From contig CAVTOR010000017.1 in NCBI GenBank assembly GCA_963736235.1, positions 1 through 64,000 of the forward strand: 64,000 nucleotides of DNA, read 5' to 3'. The notes beneath the pieces are model-generated. The model did not search any database. It saw nothing but the letters and a program-made list of their open reading frames with translations, and was not told where the DNA came from. The stretch is from CAVORB01 sp963736235. Its GTDB lineage: Bacteria > Pseudomonadota > Gammaproteobacteria > Chromatiales > Chromatiaceae. How positions within the stretch are numbered: position 1 is the stretch's first letter; every line of letters begins with the position of its first letter. The position numbers were made by a program, and so were the translations under genes. This document shows positions 53,113 through 61,985 of this stretch, piece after piece.

Positions 53113-53927
53113 GCCCTGTCCCGTGGAGCGGGCTGTTCGAGGCGGCCGCCGCCTGTTTGCTGGCGCGGGAGCCGGACCAGAAGGTCGCGCTCACGCGGCG
53201 CGCGGCGGACGCATGGAACGCGGGGTTGCTTCCGCTCACGAATGGGGGGCAGGTGGTTCCGGCCGGCAAGCCGGGCCGCCCGGACCGGCCGGAACTGGTG
53301 CGTCCGCGGGACCTTCCCAAGCGCTCGCCGAAGGGTATGAAGGGTCGGGCGGCCTTGATTCACGCCGTGGCACACATCGAGTTCAACGCCATCAACCTGG
53401 CGTGGGACGCGGTCCAGCGTTTCCGGGAGCTGCCGCCCGGGTACTATGGCGATTGGGTGCAAGTGGCGGCGGAAGAGGCCTATCACTTCGATCTCATGCG
53501 GGGGCGCCTGCGGGATCTCGGCTACGACTACGGGGATTTCCCGGCCCACGATGGCTTGTGGGCGATGGCGATGCGCACGGCCCACGATCCCCTGGAGCGC
53601 ATGGCCTTGATCCCGCGCGTGATGGAGGCGCGGGGGCTCGACGTCACACCCGGGATGATCGAGCGCTTCCGCGCCGCTGGGGATGACGCCACGGCGGACC
53701 GGCTCGCGATCATCCTGCGCGACGAGGTCGGCCATGTGGCGGCGGGTAGCCGCTGGTTCCGCCACTTGTGCTCGGCGCGGGGACTGGATGCCGAGGAGAC
53801 CTATTTCACCCTGGTGGATACCTATCTGCGGGGTGAGATCCGTTGCCCGCTGAACCGGGCGGACCGACTGCGCGCCGGGTTCGACGAGCGGGAGCTCGCG
53901 CGGTTGCGGGACCTCTGCGCTCGATGA
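53109..53927 (+). CDS. DUF455 ferritin-like protein
   Basis: A 272-residue all-helical protein of the DUF455 family with a ferritin-like diiron motif set: ALIHAVAHIEFNAINLAWDA (E-containing helix, about 85), VQVAAEEAYHFDLMR (EExxH, about 120) and RLAIILRDEVGHVAAGSRWF (ExxH, about 205). These are the usual carboxylate/His ligands. The enzyme activity of the family is unknown, probably oxygen-dependent. GTG start at 53109 overlaps the glycerate kinase stop. Confidence 0.85.
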   Translation: MSPVPWSGLFEAAAACLLAREPDQKVALTRRAADAWNAGLLPLTNGGQVVPAGKPGRPDRPELVRPRDLPKRSPKGMKGRAALIHAVAHIEFNAINLAWDAVQRFRELPPGYYGDWVQVAAEEAYHFDLMRGRLRDLGYDYGDFPAHDGLWAMAMRTAHDPLERMALIPRVMEARGLDVTPGMIERFRAAGDDATADRLAIILRDEVGHVAAGSRWFRHLCSARGLDAEETYFTLVDTYLRGEIRCPLNRADRLRAGFDERELARLRDLCAR

Positions 53928-54176
53928 TGGCGGCAGAGCAGGATGCGCGGCGAGCTTCTATACTCCGCGTCAACGATCGGCGAGCCGCCGTCGGGTTGGG
54001 TGTGCCGGGCGTCTCCGGAGCCCGCCACCCACACCCACCACCGGCTTGAGACCCAGACCAAGGCTGCGCCGCGTTTCCATACGACTCCGCTCCAGGGGAT
54101 TGTGACGTCTCCTCCTCGGCAGTGGTTTCGTGTCTCCTCAAACTCCGCGAGAGCAAGAGAGCGCGCGACAGGCACC

Positions 54177-54443
54177 ATGACCAAGACCGAGTGGAAGAGA
54201 TTTTGGATCACGGAGAGGCCCGGCGGGGACAGGGAGTACCGGACGAGCAGCAAGGCCCTGTTCGCGGTTCTGCTGTTCTTGATCCCCGCGTTGATCTACG
54301 GGTTGCTCCTTCTGATCGAGGAAGCGACCGGAGGTCCTACGACCATCCTCGTGCTGGCCTACGGCGTCATCGTGCTCATGGTCGCGGTGATGCTGTTCGT
54401 CGTCATCCTGTCGCTCATCGACTACCTGAACAGGTTCGAGTAG
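54177..54443 (+). CDS. Small two-helix membrane protein (88 aa)
   Basis: Starts MTKTEWKRFWITERPGGDRE, then two long hydrophobic segments (ALFAVLLFLIPALIYGLLLL and VLAYGVIVLMVAVMLFVVIL) with a short loop and a short acidic end. No family recognised. The 249-bp gap upstream (53928-54176) has a lone TATACT near 53962 but no obvious -35. Upstream in-frame sequence is not protein-like. It converges on lpxH. Confidence 0.55.
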   Translation: MTKTEWKRFWITERPGGDREYRTSSKALFAVLLFLIPALIYGLLLLIEEATGGPTTILVLAYGVIVLMVAVMLFVVILSLIDYLNRFE

Positions 54444-54476
54444 CGAGCTGGCCTCCCGCCGGGGTGCATAACCTGC

Positions 54477-55205
54477 CTATCTGACGACAATCTCGCGTCG
54501 CGCCGTCCCGTCGGAGATGATCAGAGCCTCGCCGCGGTCCGCGCTCCATTCGGCGAGCACGTGGCGCGTCGCGGCGCTGCCGTCCAGGTCGAGGCGGTGG
54601 TCCGCCGGCCGGTGCGTGTGGCCGTGGATCAAGCGCTGGACGCCGAAGCGGCGCATGTAGTCCTCAACCGTCTGCTGGTTCACGTCCATGATGTCCGCGT
54701 GCTTCTCCGCGGTGGCCGCGCCGCTCTTGCGGCGGTAGTCGGCGGCAATGGCGCGGCGTTTGGCGAGCGACCTCCACAGGAACAGCCTTTGCACCAGCGG
54801 GTTGCGGATGCGGCGGCGGAAATTCTGATAGGGGATGTCGTCGGTGCACAGCAAGTCGCCGTGCATGATCAGCGTCGGCGTTCCGGCCAGATCGAGCAAC
54901 GCGGGATCCTCGAGCAGGGTGCAGCCGGTGTCGCGGGCGAAGGCGCGGCCGATCAGAAAGTCGCGATTGCCGCGCATGATCGAGCAGCGCGTGCCCGATT
55001 CGGTCAGTCCCCGCAGGGCGCCGCGGATCGCCTGATAGGAGGGCAGATCGTCATCGTCGCCGATCCAGGCGTCGAACAGGTCCCCCAGGATATACAGCGC
55101 CGCGGCCTCTCGCGCCCGCCCGCCGAGGAATCCGAGAAAGAGGTCCACGGCCTCCGGCCGTTCCGGCGCCAGGTGCAGATCGGAGATGAAGAGGCTTTCA
55201 GACAC
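54477..55205 (-). CDS. lpxH: UDP-2,3-diacylglucosamine diphosphatase LpxH
   Basis: A 242-residue peripheral membrane metallophosphatase that makes lipid X in lipid A synthesis. Calcineurin-like metal motifs: SDLHLAPERP (about 9-18), GDLFDAWIGDDDD, RGNRDFLIG, HGDLLCTDD and HGHTHRPADH. The length fits LpxH rather than LpxI or LpxG. It follows ppiB in the same direction, 47 bases after its stop, and probably shares the ppiAB transcript. Confidence 0.92.
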   Translation of the reverse strand: MSESLFISDLHLAPERPEAVDLFLGFLGGRAREAAALYILGDLFDAWIGDDDDLPSYQAIRGALRGLTESGTRCSIMRGNRDFLIGRAFARDTGCTLLEDPALLDLAGTPTLIMHGDLLCTDDIPYQNFRRRIRNPLVQRLFLWRSLAKRRAIAADYRRKSGAATAEKHADIMDVNQQTVEDYMRRFGVQRLIHGHTHRPADHRLDLDGSAATRHVLAEWSADRGEALIISDGTARREIVVR

Positions 55206-55252
55206 CGGCTAAGCGCGGAGGGACAGCGCGGCGGACGGCCGCGCCGGGGTCC

Positions 55253-55741
55253 TCAGTCGAGGATCTCCGCCTTTTCGATCACAACGTCCTCCTTCGGCAC
55301 GTCCTGATGTCCGTGCTTGGAGCCGGTCGCGACGCCCTTGATCTTTTCGACCACGTCCATGCCCTCCGTCACCGCGCCGAAAACGCAGTAGCCCCAGCCG
55401 TCCTGCCCGGGATGGTCGAGGAAGCCGTTGTCGGCCACGTTGATGAAGAACTGGGAGGTCGCCGAGTGTGGATCGCCGGTGCGGGCCATGGCGATCGTGC
55501 CCCGCTTGTTCTTGAGCCCGTTGTTCGCCTCGTTCTGAATGGCGCTGCGGGTGGGCTTGGGGATGAACTCTGGCGTCATGCCCCCTCCCTGGATCATGAA
55601 GCCGTTGATCACCCGGTGGAACAGGGTGCCGTCGAAGTGGCCGTCGCGCACGTACTGCTCGAAGTTTTCGCAGGTCGCCGGTGCCTTGTCGGCGTGCAAC
55701 TCGATGAGGATGTCGCCCTGATTGGTGGTGAGCTTGATCAT
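55253..55741 (-). CDS. ppiB: Cytoplasmic cyclophilin-type peptidyl-prolyl isomerase
   Basis: A 162-residue cyclophilin that catalyses cis-trans isomerisation of X-Pro bonds, without a signal peptide. The active-site Arg/Phe motif is LFHRVINGFMIQGGG (about 38-52), with QFFINVADNGFLDHPG downstream. It lies 15 bases after ppiA, a likely tandem duplication that placed one cyclophilin in each compartment. The N-terminus MIKLTTNQGDILIELHADKA is clean cytosolic sequence. Confidence 0.92.
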   Translation of the reverse strand: MIKLTTNQGDILIELHADKAPATCENFEQYVRDGHFDGTLFHRVINGFMIQGGGMTPEFIPKPTRSAIQNEANNGLKNKRGTIAMARTGDPHSATSQFFINVADNGFLDHPGQDGWGYCVFGAVTEGMDVVEKIKGVATGSKHGHQDVPKEDVVIEKAEILD

Positions 55742-55756
55742 TCGATTGCCTCCTGT

Positions 55757-56335
55757 TCAGCCGTCGATGCGGGTGACCTTCTCGATCACGATGGTGGATT
55801 TGGGAACGTCCGTCGGGAAGGGGCCTTTCCCTCCGGTCGGCGTGGTCGCGATCTTGTCCACCACCTCCATGCCGTCGGTCACCTTGCCGAAGACGGCGTA
55901 GCCCCAACCGCGGGGGTTTTTTCCGGAATGATTCAGGAAATCATTGTCCTTGTGGTTGATGAAGAACTGCGCGGTGGCGGAGTGGGGATCGCCGGTACGG
56001 GCCATGGCGATGGTGCCACGCTCGTTCTTCAGGCCGTTGTCGGCCTCGTTCTCGATGGCGTCCTTGGTCGGTTTCTTCTGCAAGTCGCCGGTGAAGCCGC
56101 CGCCCTGGATCATGAAGCCGTCGATCACGCGGTGGAAGACGGTGCCATCGTAGTAGCCCTCGTCCACGTAGGCGAGAAAGTTCTCCACCGACTTCGGCGC
56201 CTTGTCCGGGTAGAGCTCCATGGTGATCGTGCCCTCGGTGGTCTCCATCCGCACTTTCGGATTGTCCGCCAGCGCCGAGCCGGCAGTGGCGAGGAGCATG
56301 AGCGCGCTAATAAAGGTGGTGAGCAGTCGCGGCAT
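55757..56335 (-). CDS. ppiA: Periplasmic cyclophilin-type peptidyl-prolyl isomerase
   Basis: A 192-residue cyclophilin with signal peptide MPRLLTTFISALMLLATAGS cleaved near ALADNP. The active-site motif VFHRVIDGFMIQGGG matches that of ppiB. I chose ATG 56335, preceded by GAGGAACCGAACG, because the longer ORF lacks family residues. It leads the ppiA-ppiB-lpxH group and is divergent from cysS across 146 bp. Confidence 0.92.
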   Translation of the reverse strand: MPRLLTTFISALMLLATAGSALADNPKVRMETTEGTITMELYPDKAPKSVENFLAYVDEGYYDGTVFHRVIDGFMIQGGGFTGDLQKKPTKDAIENEADNGLKNERGTIAMARTGDPHSATAQFFINHKDNDFLNHSGKNPRGWGYAVFGKVTDGMEVVDKIATTPTGGKGPFPTDVPKSTIVIEKVTRIDG

Positions 56336-56481
56336 CGTTCGGTTCCTCCGTCTTAGGTTCGAGGCGCGCATGTTACGGGCTTGCCGAGGCGCGGGAAAGC
56401 CCGGTGTCTTCCGGTTTCGGGTTTTCGCCAGCGGATGGGCTTTGCTACCATCGGACGGATTCCCCGATTCGGTCCCCCTCC

Positions 56482-57864
56482 ATGCTGCAGATCCACAACA
56501 GCCTGACCCGGCGGAAAGAGCCGTTCGCCCCTATCGAGCCCGGAAAGGTCCGCATGTACGTCTGCGGCATGACGGTCTACGACTATTGCCACCTCGGCCA
56601 TGCCCGGGTCATGGTGGTGTTCGACGTGGTCTACCGCTATCTGCGCGAGCGCGGCTACGACGTCACCTACGTGCGCAACATCACCGACATCGACGACAAG
56701 ATCATCAACCGCGCCAACGAGCGGGGCGAGCCCTTCTCCGACCTTACCGAGCGCTTCATCACCGCCATGCACGAGGACTCGGACGCCTTGGGCATTCTGC
56801 CGCCTACCGAGGAGCCGCGGGCCACCGCCCACATGAGCGAGATCCTGGCCATGATCCAAGCCCTGATCGACAAGGGCCATGCCTACATGGCCGGCAACGG
56901 GGACGTCTACTACGCCGTGGCAAGCTTTCAGGGCTACGGCAAGCTCTCGGGCAAGGACCCGGAGGAGCTGCGGGCCGGCGCCCGGGTCGAGGTCGGCGAG
57001 GCCAAGCGCGACCCCCTGGACTTCGCCCTGTGGAAGTCCGCCAAGCCGGGCGAGCCGGCCTGGGACTCCCCCTGGGGGCCGGGCAGACCCGGCTGGCACA
57101 TCGAGTGCTCGGCCATGTCTACCTGCTGCCTGGGCAACCACTTCGACATCCACGGCGGCGGGGCCGACCTGCAGTTCCCCCATCACGAGAACGAGATCGC
57201 CCAGTCCGAGGGCGCGACCGGCGAGCCCTTCGTCAACCTCTGGATGCACAACGGCTTCGTGCGGGTGAACGAGGAAAAGATGTCCAAGTCCCTCGGCAAC
57301 TTCTTCACCGTGCGCGAGATCCTGGCGCGCTACCGGCCGGAGGAGGTGCGTTACTTCATTCTCACCAGCCAGTACCGCAGCCCGCTCAACTATGACGATG
57401 AGCATCTGGACAACGCCCGCGGCGCGCTCACCCGGCTGTACACGGCGCTGCGTGGTTTGGCTCCTGCCGAGCCCACGGGCGGCGAGGCCTTTCGCGAGCG
57501 CTTTCTGGCCGCCATGGACGACGACTTCAACACCCCCGAGGCATTGGCCGTCCTGTTCGACCTGGTGCGCGAGATCAACCGCGTACGGGCGGAGGACGAG
57601 GCCTTGGCCGCCGGCCTGGGCGCGGAGCTCAGGCGGCTGGGTGGGGTGTTGGGCATCCTACAGGACGACTCCGAGTCCTACCTGCGCGGCGGGGGCGAAG
57701 TCACCGGCCTGGGCGACGAGGAGATCGATGGCCTCATTCGGCGGCGCGCGGAGGCGCGCAAATCACGGGAGTGGGCCGAGGCCGACCGTATCCGCGACGA
57801 GCTTCAGGCCGCGGGCATCCTGCTCGAGGACGGCGCGGCAGGGACCACCTGGCGGCGGGGTTAA
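56482..57864 (+). CDS. cysS: Cysteinyl-tRNA synthetase
   Basis: A 460-residue class I aminoacyl-tRNA synthetase. The N-terminal zinc/active-site Cys C28 (YVCGMTVYDYC) and HIGH-type HLGH (37-40), the zinc-site region FDIHGGGADLQFPHHENEIA, and the KMSKS loop EEKMSKSLGN (about 266-270) are all intact. The C-terminal anticodon-binding domain ends at TTWRRG. Start ATG 56482 fits the family (MLQIHNSLTRRKEPF). Confidence 0.95.
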   Translation: MLQIHNSLTRRKEPFAPIEPGKVRMYVCGMTVYDYCHLGHARVMVVFDVVYRYLRERGYDVTYVRNITDIDDKIINRANERGEPFSDLTERFITAMHEDSDALGILPPTEEPRATAHMSEILAMIQALIDKGHAYMAGNGDVYYAVASFQGYGKLSGKDPEELRAGARVEVGEAKRDPLDFALWKSAKPGEPAWDSPWGPGRPGWHIECSAMSTCCLGNHFDIHGGGADLQFPHHENEIAQSEGATGEPFVNLWMHNGFVRVNEEKMSKSLGNFFTVREILARYRPEEVRYFILTSQYRSPLNYDDEHLDNARGALTRLYTALRGLAPAEPTGGEAFRERFLAAMDDDFNTPEALAVLFDLVREINRVRAEDEALAAGLGAELRRLGGVLGILQDDSESYLRGGGEVTGLGDEEIDGLIRRRAEARKSREWAEADRIRDELQAAGILLEDGAAGTTWRRG

Positions 57865-57925
57865 ACCTGCGGTGCCTGGGTCCTAACCGCGAACAGCAAC
57901 ATCCCGGGGAGATCAAGATCCAACC

Positions 57926-58297
57926 ATGTCTGAGCACAACGCACGACCTCGGTACTTGTATGCGGCGGTGATGATTCTCAGTGCCCTGAGCCTGATGCTG
58001 CAGGGTTGCGCGGCGGTGGTGGTCGGGGGCGCCGCGGCGGGCGGCTACTACGTCGGCAAGGACGAGCGGAGCGTCGGTGAGATCACGGAGGACGCCGCCA
58101 TCACGACCAAGGTCAATGCCAAGTTCGTCGGCGACGACCTGGTCAAGACCTTCGACATCGACGTCGACACCTACCGTGCGACCGTCTACCTGCACGGCCA
58201 CGTGGATAGCAGGGCGGCAAGGGCCAGGGCGGTCGCGCTGGCGAGGTCGGTGAAGGGCGTGAGATCGGTGGTCTCGAAGCTGTCGGTCGTGAACTGA
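57926..58297 (+). CDS. BON-domain lipoprotein
   Basis: A 123-residue protein with a lipoprotein signal whose lipobox is MLQGC (Cys about 28), preceded by a 14-residue hydrophobic helix. A Gly-rich stretch follows (VVVGGAAAGGYYVGKDE), then one BON domain (about 50-122; ITEDAAITTKVNAKFVGDD, YLHGHVDSRAARARAVALAR). BON proteins of the OsmY/DolP type bind membranes and maintain the outer membrane. It has a single BON instead of the two in OsmY or DolP. Confidence 0.85.
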   Translation: MSEHNARPRYLYAAVMILSALSLMLQGCAAVVVGGAAAGGYYVGKDERSVGEITEDAAITTKVNAKFVGDDLVKTFDIDVDTYRATVYLHGHVDSRAARARAVALARSVKGVRSVVSKLSVVN

Positions 58298-58371
58298 GCG
58301 GCCCCGTCGCGCGCCGCGGCTGGAGCTGCGGCCCGAAGAAGCGCCACCGCACTTCCCCCGCCGTCGCGCGG

Positions 58372-59229
58372 TCACATCGCCGCATGCAGCTCCGCGGCCT
58401 GCAGGGTGTTCTCCAGCAGGCTGGCGATGGTCATGGGGCCGACCCCGCCGGGGACGGGGGTGATCCAGGCTGCGCGCTCGGCGACGGAATCGAAGTCGAC
58501 GTCGCCGACCAGCTTGCCCTCGTCGTTGCGGTTGATGCCGACGTCGATCACCAGCGCCCCCTCCTTGATCCAGTCGCCAGGCACGAAGCGCGGGCGCCCC
58601 ACCGCGGCGACCACCAGGTCCGCGGCCCGGACCTTGTCGGCCAGGTCCTTGGTGCGGCTGTGGCACACGGTGATGGTGCAGCGCGCGGCCAGCAGCTCCA
58701 GGGCCATGGGCCGGCCGACGATGTTGGACTGGCCGATGATGATCGCGTCCAGGCCCTCGAGCCTGCGTCCGGTGCGCGCGAGCATCGACATCACACCCTT
58801 CGGCGTGCAGGGACGCAGCAGCGGCATGCGCAGCACCAGTCGCCCGACGTTGTAGGGGTGGAAGCCGTCCACGTCCTTGGTGGGCAGGATGCGCTCGATG
58901 ACCGCCTCCTCGTCGATCTGCTCCGGCAGCGGAAGCTGAACCAGGATGCCGTCAATGGCCTCGTCGGCGTTCAGATGGTCGATCAACCCCAGCAGATCTT
59001 CCTGGCGCGTCTCGGCGGAGAGCTCGTGCAGCTCGGAGTGAAACCCGACCTCGGCGCAGGCCTTGCGCTTGTTGCGCACGTAGACCTCCGAGGCGAGATT
59101 GTCGCCAACCAGCACGACGGCCAGGCCGGGGGGGCGGAGCCCCGCCGCCGTCATGGCCTCCACCCGCGTCTTGATCCCGGCGCGGATCTCCGCCGAAATG
59201 ACCTTGCCGTCGAGGATCTGTGCGCTCAT
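58372..59229 (-). CDS. folD: Methylenetetrahydrofolate dehydrogenase/cyclohydrolase
   Basis: A 285-residue bifunctional one-carbon enzyme. The catalytic Tyr-Lys region SEVYVRNKRKACAEVG (about 49-64), GILVQLPLPEQI, and the NADP-binding IIGQSNIVGRPMALELL with the C-terminal GGVGPMTIASLLENT are diagnostic. It is alone on the minus strand, convergent with the BON gene and divergent from the rpsF operon. Confidence 0.95.
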   Translation of the reverse strand: MSAQILDGKVISAEIRAGIKTRVEAMTAAGLRPPGLAVVLVGDNLASEVYVRNKRKACAEVGFHSELHELSAETRQEDLLGLIDHLNADEAIDGILVQLPLPEQIDEEAVIERILPTKDVDGFHPYNVGRLVLRMPLLRPCTPKGVMSMLARTGRRLEGLDAIIIGQSNIVGRPMALELLAARCTITVCHSRTKDLADKVRAADLVVAAVGRPRFVPGDWIKEGALVIDVGINRNDEGKLVGDVDFDSVAERAAWITPVPGGVGPMTIASLLENTLQAAELHAAM

Positions 59230-59341
59230 GGACTGCTCGCTTGCCTGGCTGGGTTGTCGGGCCAGCGGGCATCATAACGGTGGCGATTGGCTTTGCAAGC
59301 CGAAGCCGGCGGGCGTATCCCGCGCGCGACGCCAAAGTCCT

Positions 59342-59369
59342 TTGACCCAGGGGGAGGAATCCGTATAAT
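59342..59369 (+). promoter_or_regulatory. Promoter of the rpsF operon
   Basis: TTGACC (59342-59347) and a perfect TATAAT (59364-59369) are 16 bases apart. It is a strong sigma70-type promoter for the ribosomal protein operon, with a leader of about 75 bases. Confidence 0.75.
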
Positions 59370-59375
59370 TTCCGG

Positions 59376-59450
59376 TTTCCCGTGACCGGGAGATCGTCTC
59401 CTTGCCTCACCGTGATCCGCGGGAGGCTGTTCAAACCGTAAGGGGCTTTC
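59376..59450 (+). promoter_or_regulatory. Possible S6:S18-binding leader of rpsF
   Basis: The 5' leader has a hairpin TCCCG/CGGGA (about 59377-59391) and, close to the start, CTGTTCAAACCGTAAGGGG (from about 59429). Known rpsF leaders bind the S6:S18 complex through a bulged CCG next to the ribosome-binding site; an ACCG just before AAGGGG fits. The secondary structure was not computed. Confidence 0.4.
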
Positions 59451-59870
59451 ATGCGACATTACGAAGTTGTTTTTCTGGTGCACCCAAGCCAAAGCGAGCA
59501 GGTGCCCGCCATGGTCGAACGCTATCGCACCAACATCGAGAAGCGCGACGGCAAGATTCACCGTCTGGAAGACTGGGGGCGGCGCCAGCTGGCCTATCCC
59601 ATCAACAAGGTGCACAAGGCTCACTACGTGCTCATGAACATCGAGTGCGACCAGGAGTCGATCGACGAGCTAGAGAGCGCGTTCCGCTTCAACGACGCCG
59701 TGCTGCGCAACCTCATCATCCGCCAGGACGAGGCGGCGACCGAACCTTCCCCGCTGGCCAAATCGAGCGATGAGCGCGGTCAGTCGGACGATTCCTCCGA
59801 CGACGAGGGGCGGGAGCGCGGTCCCAGGGGGCGGGTCCAGGACCGCGATCAGGACGAAGACGAAGAGTAA
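59451..59870 (+). CDS. rpsF: 30S ribosomal protein S6
   Basis: A 139-residue S6: it opens MRHYEVVFLVHPSQSEQVPA and has the S18-binding and RNA-facing core (EDWGRRQLAYPINKVHKAHY). It is longer than average by an acidic, Asp/Glu/Ser-rich C-terminal tail (about 100-139, ending DQDEDEE), a common feature in Gammaproteobacteria. The start follows AAGGGGCTTTC. rpsR follows by nine bases. Confidence 0.97.
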   Translation: MRHYEVVFLVHPSQSEQVPAMVERYRTNIEKRDGKIHRLEDWGRRQLAYPINKVHKAHYVLMNIECDQESIDELESAFRFNDAVLRNLIIRQDEAATEPSPLAKSSDERGQSDDSSDDEGRERGPRGRVQDRDQDEDEE

Positions 59871-59879
59871 GAGGTTGCC

Positions 59880-60104
59880 ATGTCACGCTTTTTTCGCCGT
59901 AAACGCTACTGCCGGTTCACCGCCGAGGGCATCGAGGAAATCGACTACAAGGATTTGAATCTGCTCAAGTCCTTCGTCAGCGAGTCCGGCAAGATCGTGC
60001 CGAGCCGCATCACGGGTACCTCGGCCAAGTACCAACGGCAGCTCGCAGCCGCCATCAAGCGGGCCCGTTTCCTCGCGCTATTGCCGTATACCGACGGTCA
60101 TTGA
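59880..60104 (+). CDS. rpsR: 30S ribosomal protein S18
   Basis: A 74-residue S18 of standard size, starting MSRFFRRKRYCRFTAEGIEE, with the rRNA-binding core SESGKIVPSRITGTSAKYQR and basic tail. The Shine-Dalgarno sequence is AAGAGG seven bases before the ATG. It forms the S6:S18 heterodimer in the 30S platform. Confidence 0.97.
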   Translation: MSRFFRRKRYCRFTAEGIEEIDYKDLNLLKSFVSESGKIVPSRITGTSAKYQRQLAAAIKRARFLALLPYTDGH

Positions 60105-60208
60105 CGGGGCTGACCCGCGCGAGGCCTTGCAGCCTACGCCGAAACCCTGGGTACACCATGCCCGGGCGCGGCCGGCGCGCTAACGCCTCCGACGAGGTTA
60201 TAACGGGA

Positions 60209-61120
60209 ATGCAGGCACTCGCGGGGTTCATCATGCGCGGGCGATCACAGGCCGCGCTGGTAGCGGCGGGGACCGCGGTGCTCTCCCTGCTCGTGCCTCT
60301 CGCGGCGCTGCTGAGCTCGGCGGCCGTCGCCCTGGTGACCCTGCGCCAAGGTGGGCGCGAGGGTGCGCTGGTGGCTCTGTTCGCGGCCCTCGCCAGCGGC
60401 CTGATCGTTTTCGCCGCGCTCGGGAGTCCGTGGCCGGCAATCGGATTCGCGGCGGCCCTGTGGTTCCCGGTCTGGGGCCTTGGGGTCGTGTTGCGCCAAG
60501 GCCGATCGTTGAATCTCACGGTGCAGCTGGCCGCTGTATTCGGGCTCCTGGTCGTGTTGGCGGTGCGTCTGCAGGCCCCCGACCCGGCGGCCTACTGGAG
60601 CGAGTTGCTGGAGCCGGTTCGCGCCGGCTTGGAGGAGGGCGGCGTCATCGACGCCGAGGCCAGCCGTGCGCTGGTGCAGCAGATCGCGCCCTGGATGACC
60701 GGCGCCTTCGCGGCGACCTTTTACTTCCAGATCCTGCTCGCATTGTTCATCGGGCGCTGGTGGCAAGCGGTCCTCTACAATCCGGGCGGGTTCGGTGCCG
60801 AGTTTCGGGAGTTGCGGCTACACCCGGCGGCGGGTGTTCTCGGCGTGTTGGCGTTTGTCGTCTTGCAAGTTCAGGATCACGCCATTTGGGCTGCGGAGTT
60901 GCTTCTGCTGCTGACGCCCCTGTACCTGCTCCAGGGCGTGGCAGTCGCCCATGCACTCGCTGACGCGTTTCGCGCCAAGCGGGTGTGGCTGGTTGGCTTT
61001 TATGCCGCGCTGGTGCTCGCCATGCCTCATGCGGAGCTATTGGTCGCCGGCTTGGGCCTTGCGGACATCTGGGTGAACGTGCGGGCGAAGATCCAGGCGC
61101 GTGCCGAGAGCGACAGCTAG
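60209..61120 (+). CDS. DUF2232 membrane protein
   Basis: A 303-residue polytopic membrane protein between rpsR and rplI, the usual place of DUF2232 proteins in Gammaproteobacteria. About eight hydrophobic segments, such as LLVPLAALLSSAAVALVTL and PLYLLQGVAVAHALADAFRA near the end. Start ATG 60209 (MQALAGFIMRGRSQAAL) is preferred because the extended frame from 60101 overlaps rpsR. Function unknown. Confidence 0.82.
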   Translation: MQALAGFIMRGRSQAALVAAGTAVLSLLVPLAALLSSAAVALVTLRQGGREGALVALFAALASGLIVFAALGSPWPAIGFAAALWFPVWGLGVVLRQGRSLNLTVQLAAVFGLLVVLAVRLQAPDPAAYWSELLEPVRAGLEEGGVIDAEASRALVQQIAPWMTGAFAATFYFQILLALFIGRWWQAVLYNPGGFGAEFRELRLHPAAGVLGVLAFVVLQVQDHAIWAAELLLLLTPLYLLQGVAVAHALADAFRAKRVWLVGFYAALVLAMPHAELLVAGLGLADIWVNVRAKIQARAESDS

Positions 61121-61255
61121 TGCGTGCGAGGAATAGGCGCTAGGTCACCCCAACCCCTCATCGCCGCGGCGGATCAGGTCCACGCACGGATCGACCGCAG
61201 GCGGGATTTGGGGCGCAGAATCACATATCGGAATCGATTGAACGGGAGAACCCAC

Positions 61256-61705
61256 GTGGAAGTCATCCTGCTGAAAAAAGTCGGTCATCTCGGAGAACTG
61301 GGCGACAAGGTAACCATTCGCTCCGGTTACGGCCGTAATTTTCTGATCCCTCAGGGCTACGCCGTGCCGGCGACCGAGTCCAACCTACAGGCGTTCGAGG
61401 CACGCCGCGCGGAGCTCGAAAAGGAGGCGTCCGAGGCCCTGGCGGCCGCAGAAGCCCGCCGCGAGCAGCTCGAAGGCCTGACGATCACCGTTGCCCGCAA
61501 GTCCGGCGATGAGGGGCGGCTGTTTGGCTCGGTCGGCACCAGCGACATCGCCGAGGCGGTTGTCGCGCTGGGCAAGAACCTCGAGCGTCAGGAGGTGCGT
61601 CTTCCGGAGGGTCCCTTCCGCGCCACCGGCGAGTACGACGTCGTCGTTCATCTGCATGCCGATGTGGACGCCACCATCAAGCTCGAGATCGTTTCCGAGG
61701 GCTGA
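61256..61705 (+). CDS. rplI: 50S ribosomal protein L9
   Basis: A 149-residue L9 with the N-terminal rRNA-binding domain (MEVILLKKVGHLGELGDKVT, then GYGRNFLIPQGYAVPAT), the long connecting helix (about 40-75) and C-terminal domain (LFGSVGTSDIAEAVVAL). The start is a GTG at 61256 with GGGAGAA nine bases upstream; the longer ORF to 61124 has no support. Confidence 0.97.
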   Translation: MEVILLKKVGHLGELGDKVTIRSGYGRNFLIPQGYAVPATESNLQAFEARRAELEKEASEALAAAEARREQLEGLTITVARKSGDEGRLFGSVGTSDIAEAVVALGKNLERQEVRLPEGPFRATGEYDVVVHLHADVDATIKLEIVSEG

Positions 61706-61985
61706 CCCGGCCGCCTGGGGTTCCTTGCCTTCGTAACCGTTCGCAAGGAGAATCGGGGACACCCCATCGGGAAGTCGGCCGGCGGATCGTCATGCGGGAG
61801 CCTGAATGATCGGGAACCGCATGGTGCGGTCGCTCGCGGCAACCGTGACGGGAGCGGGAGGGGATGCGAGGGCTGCTGCGTCTCCGCCCGCGTTCGTTTG
61901 GCCAAGGACGCCAAGCAAAAGAAGCGCTTTCCTGGACAGCTGCGCGCGCCATCGCCTTGCGGTCAACCCCAACCTCCGGCCTCCC

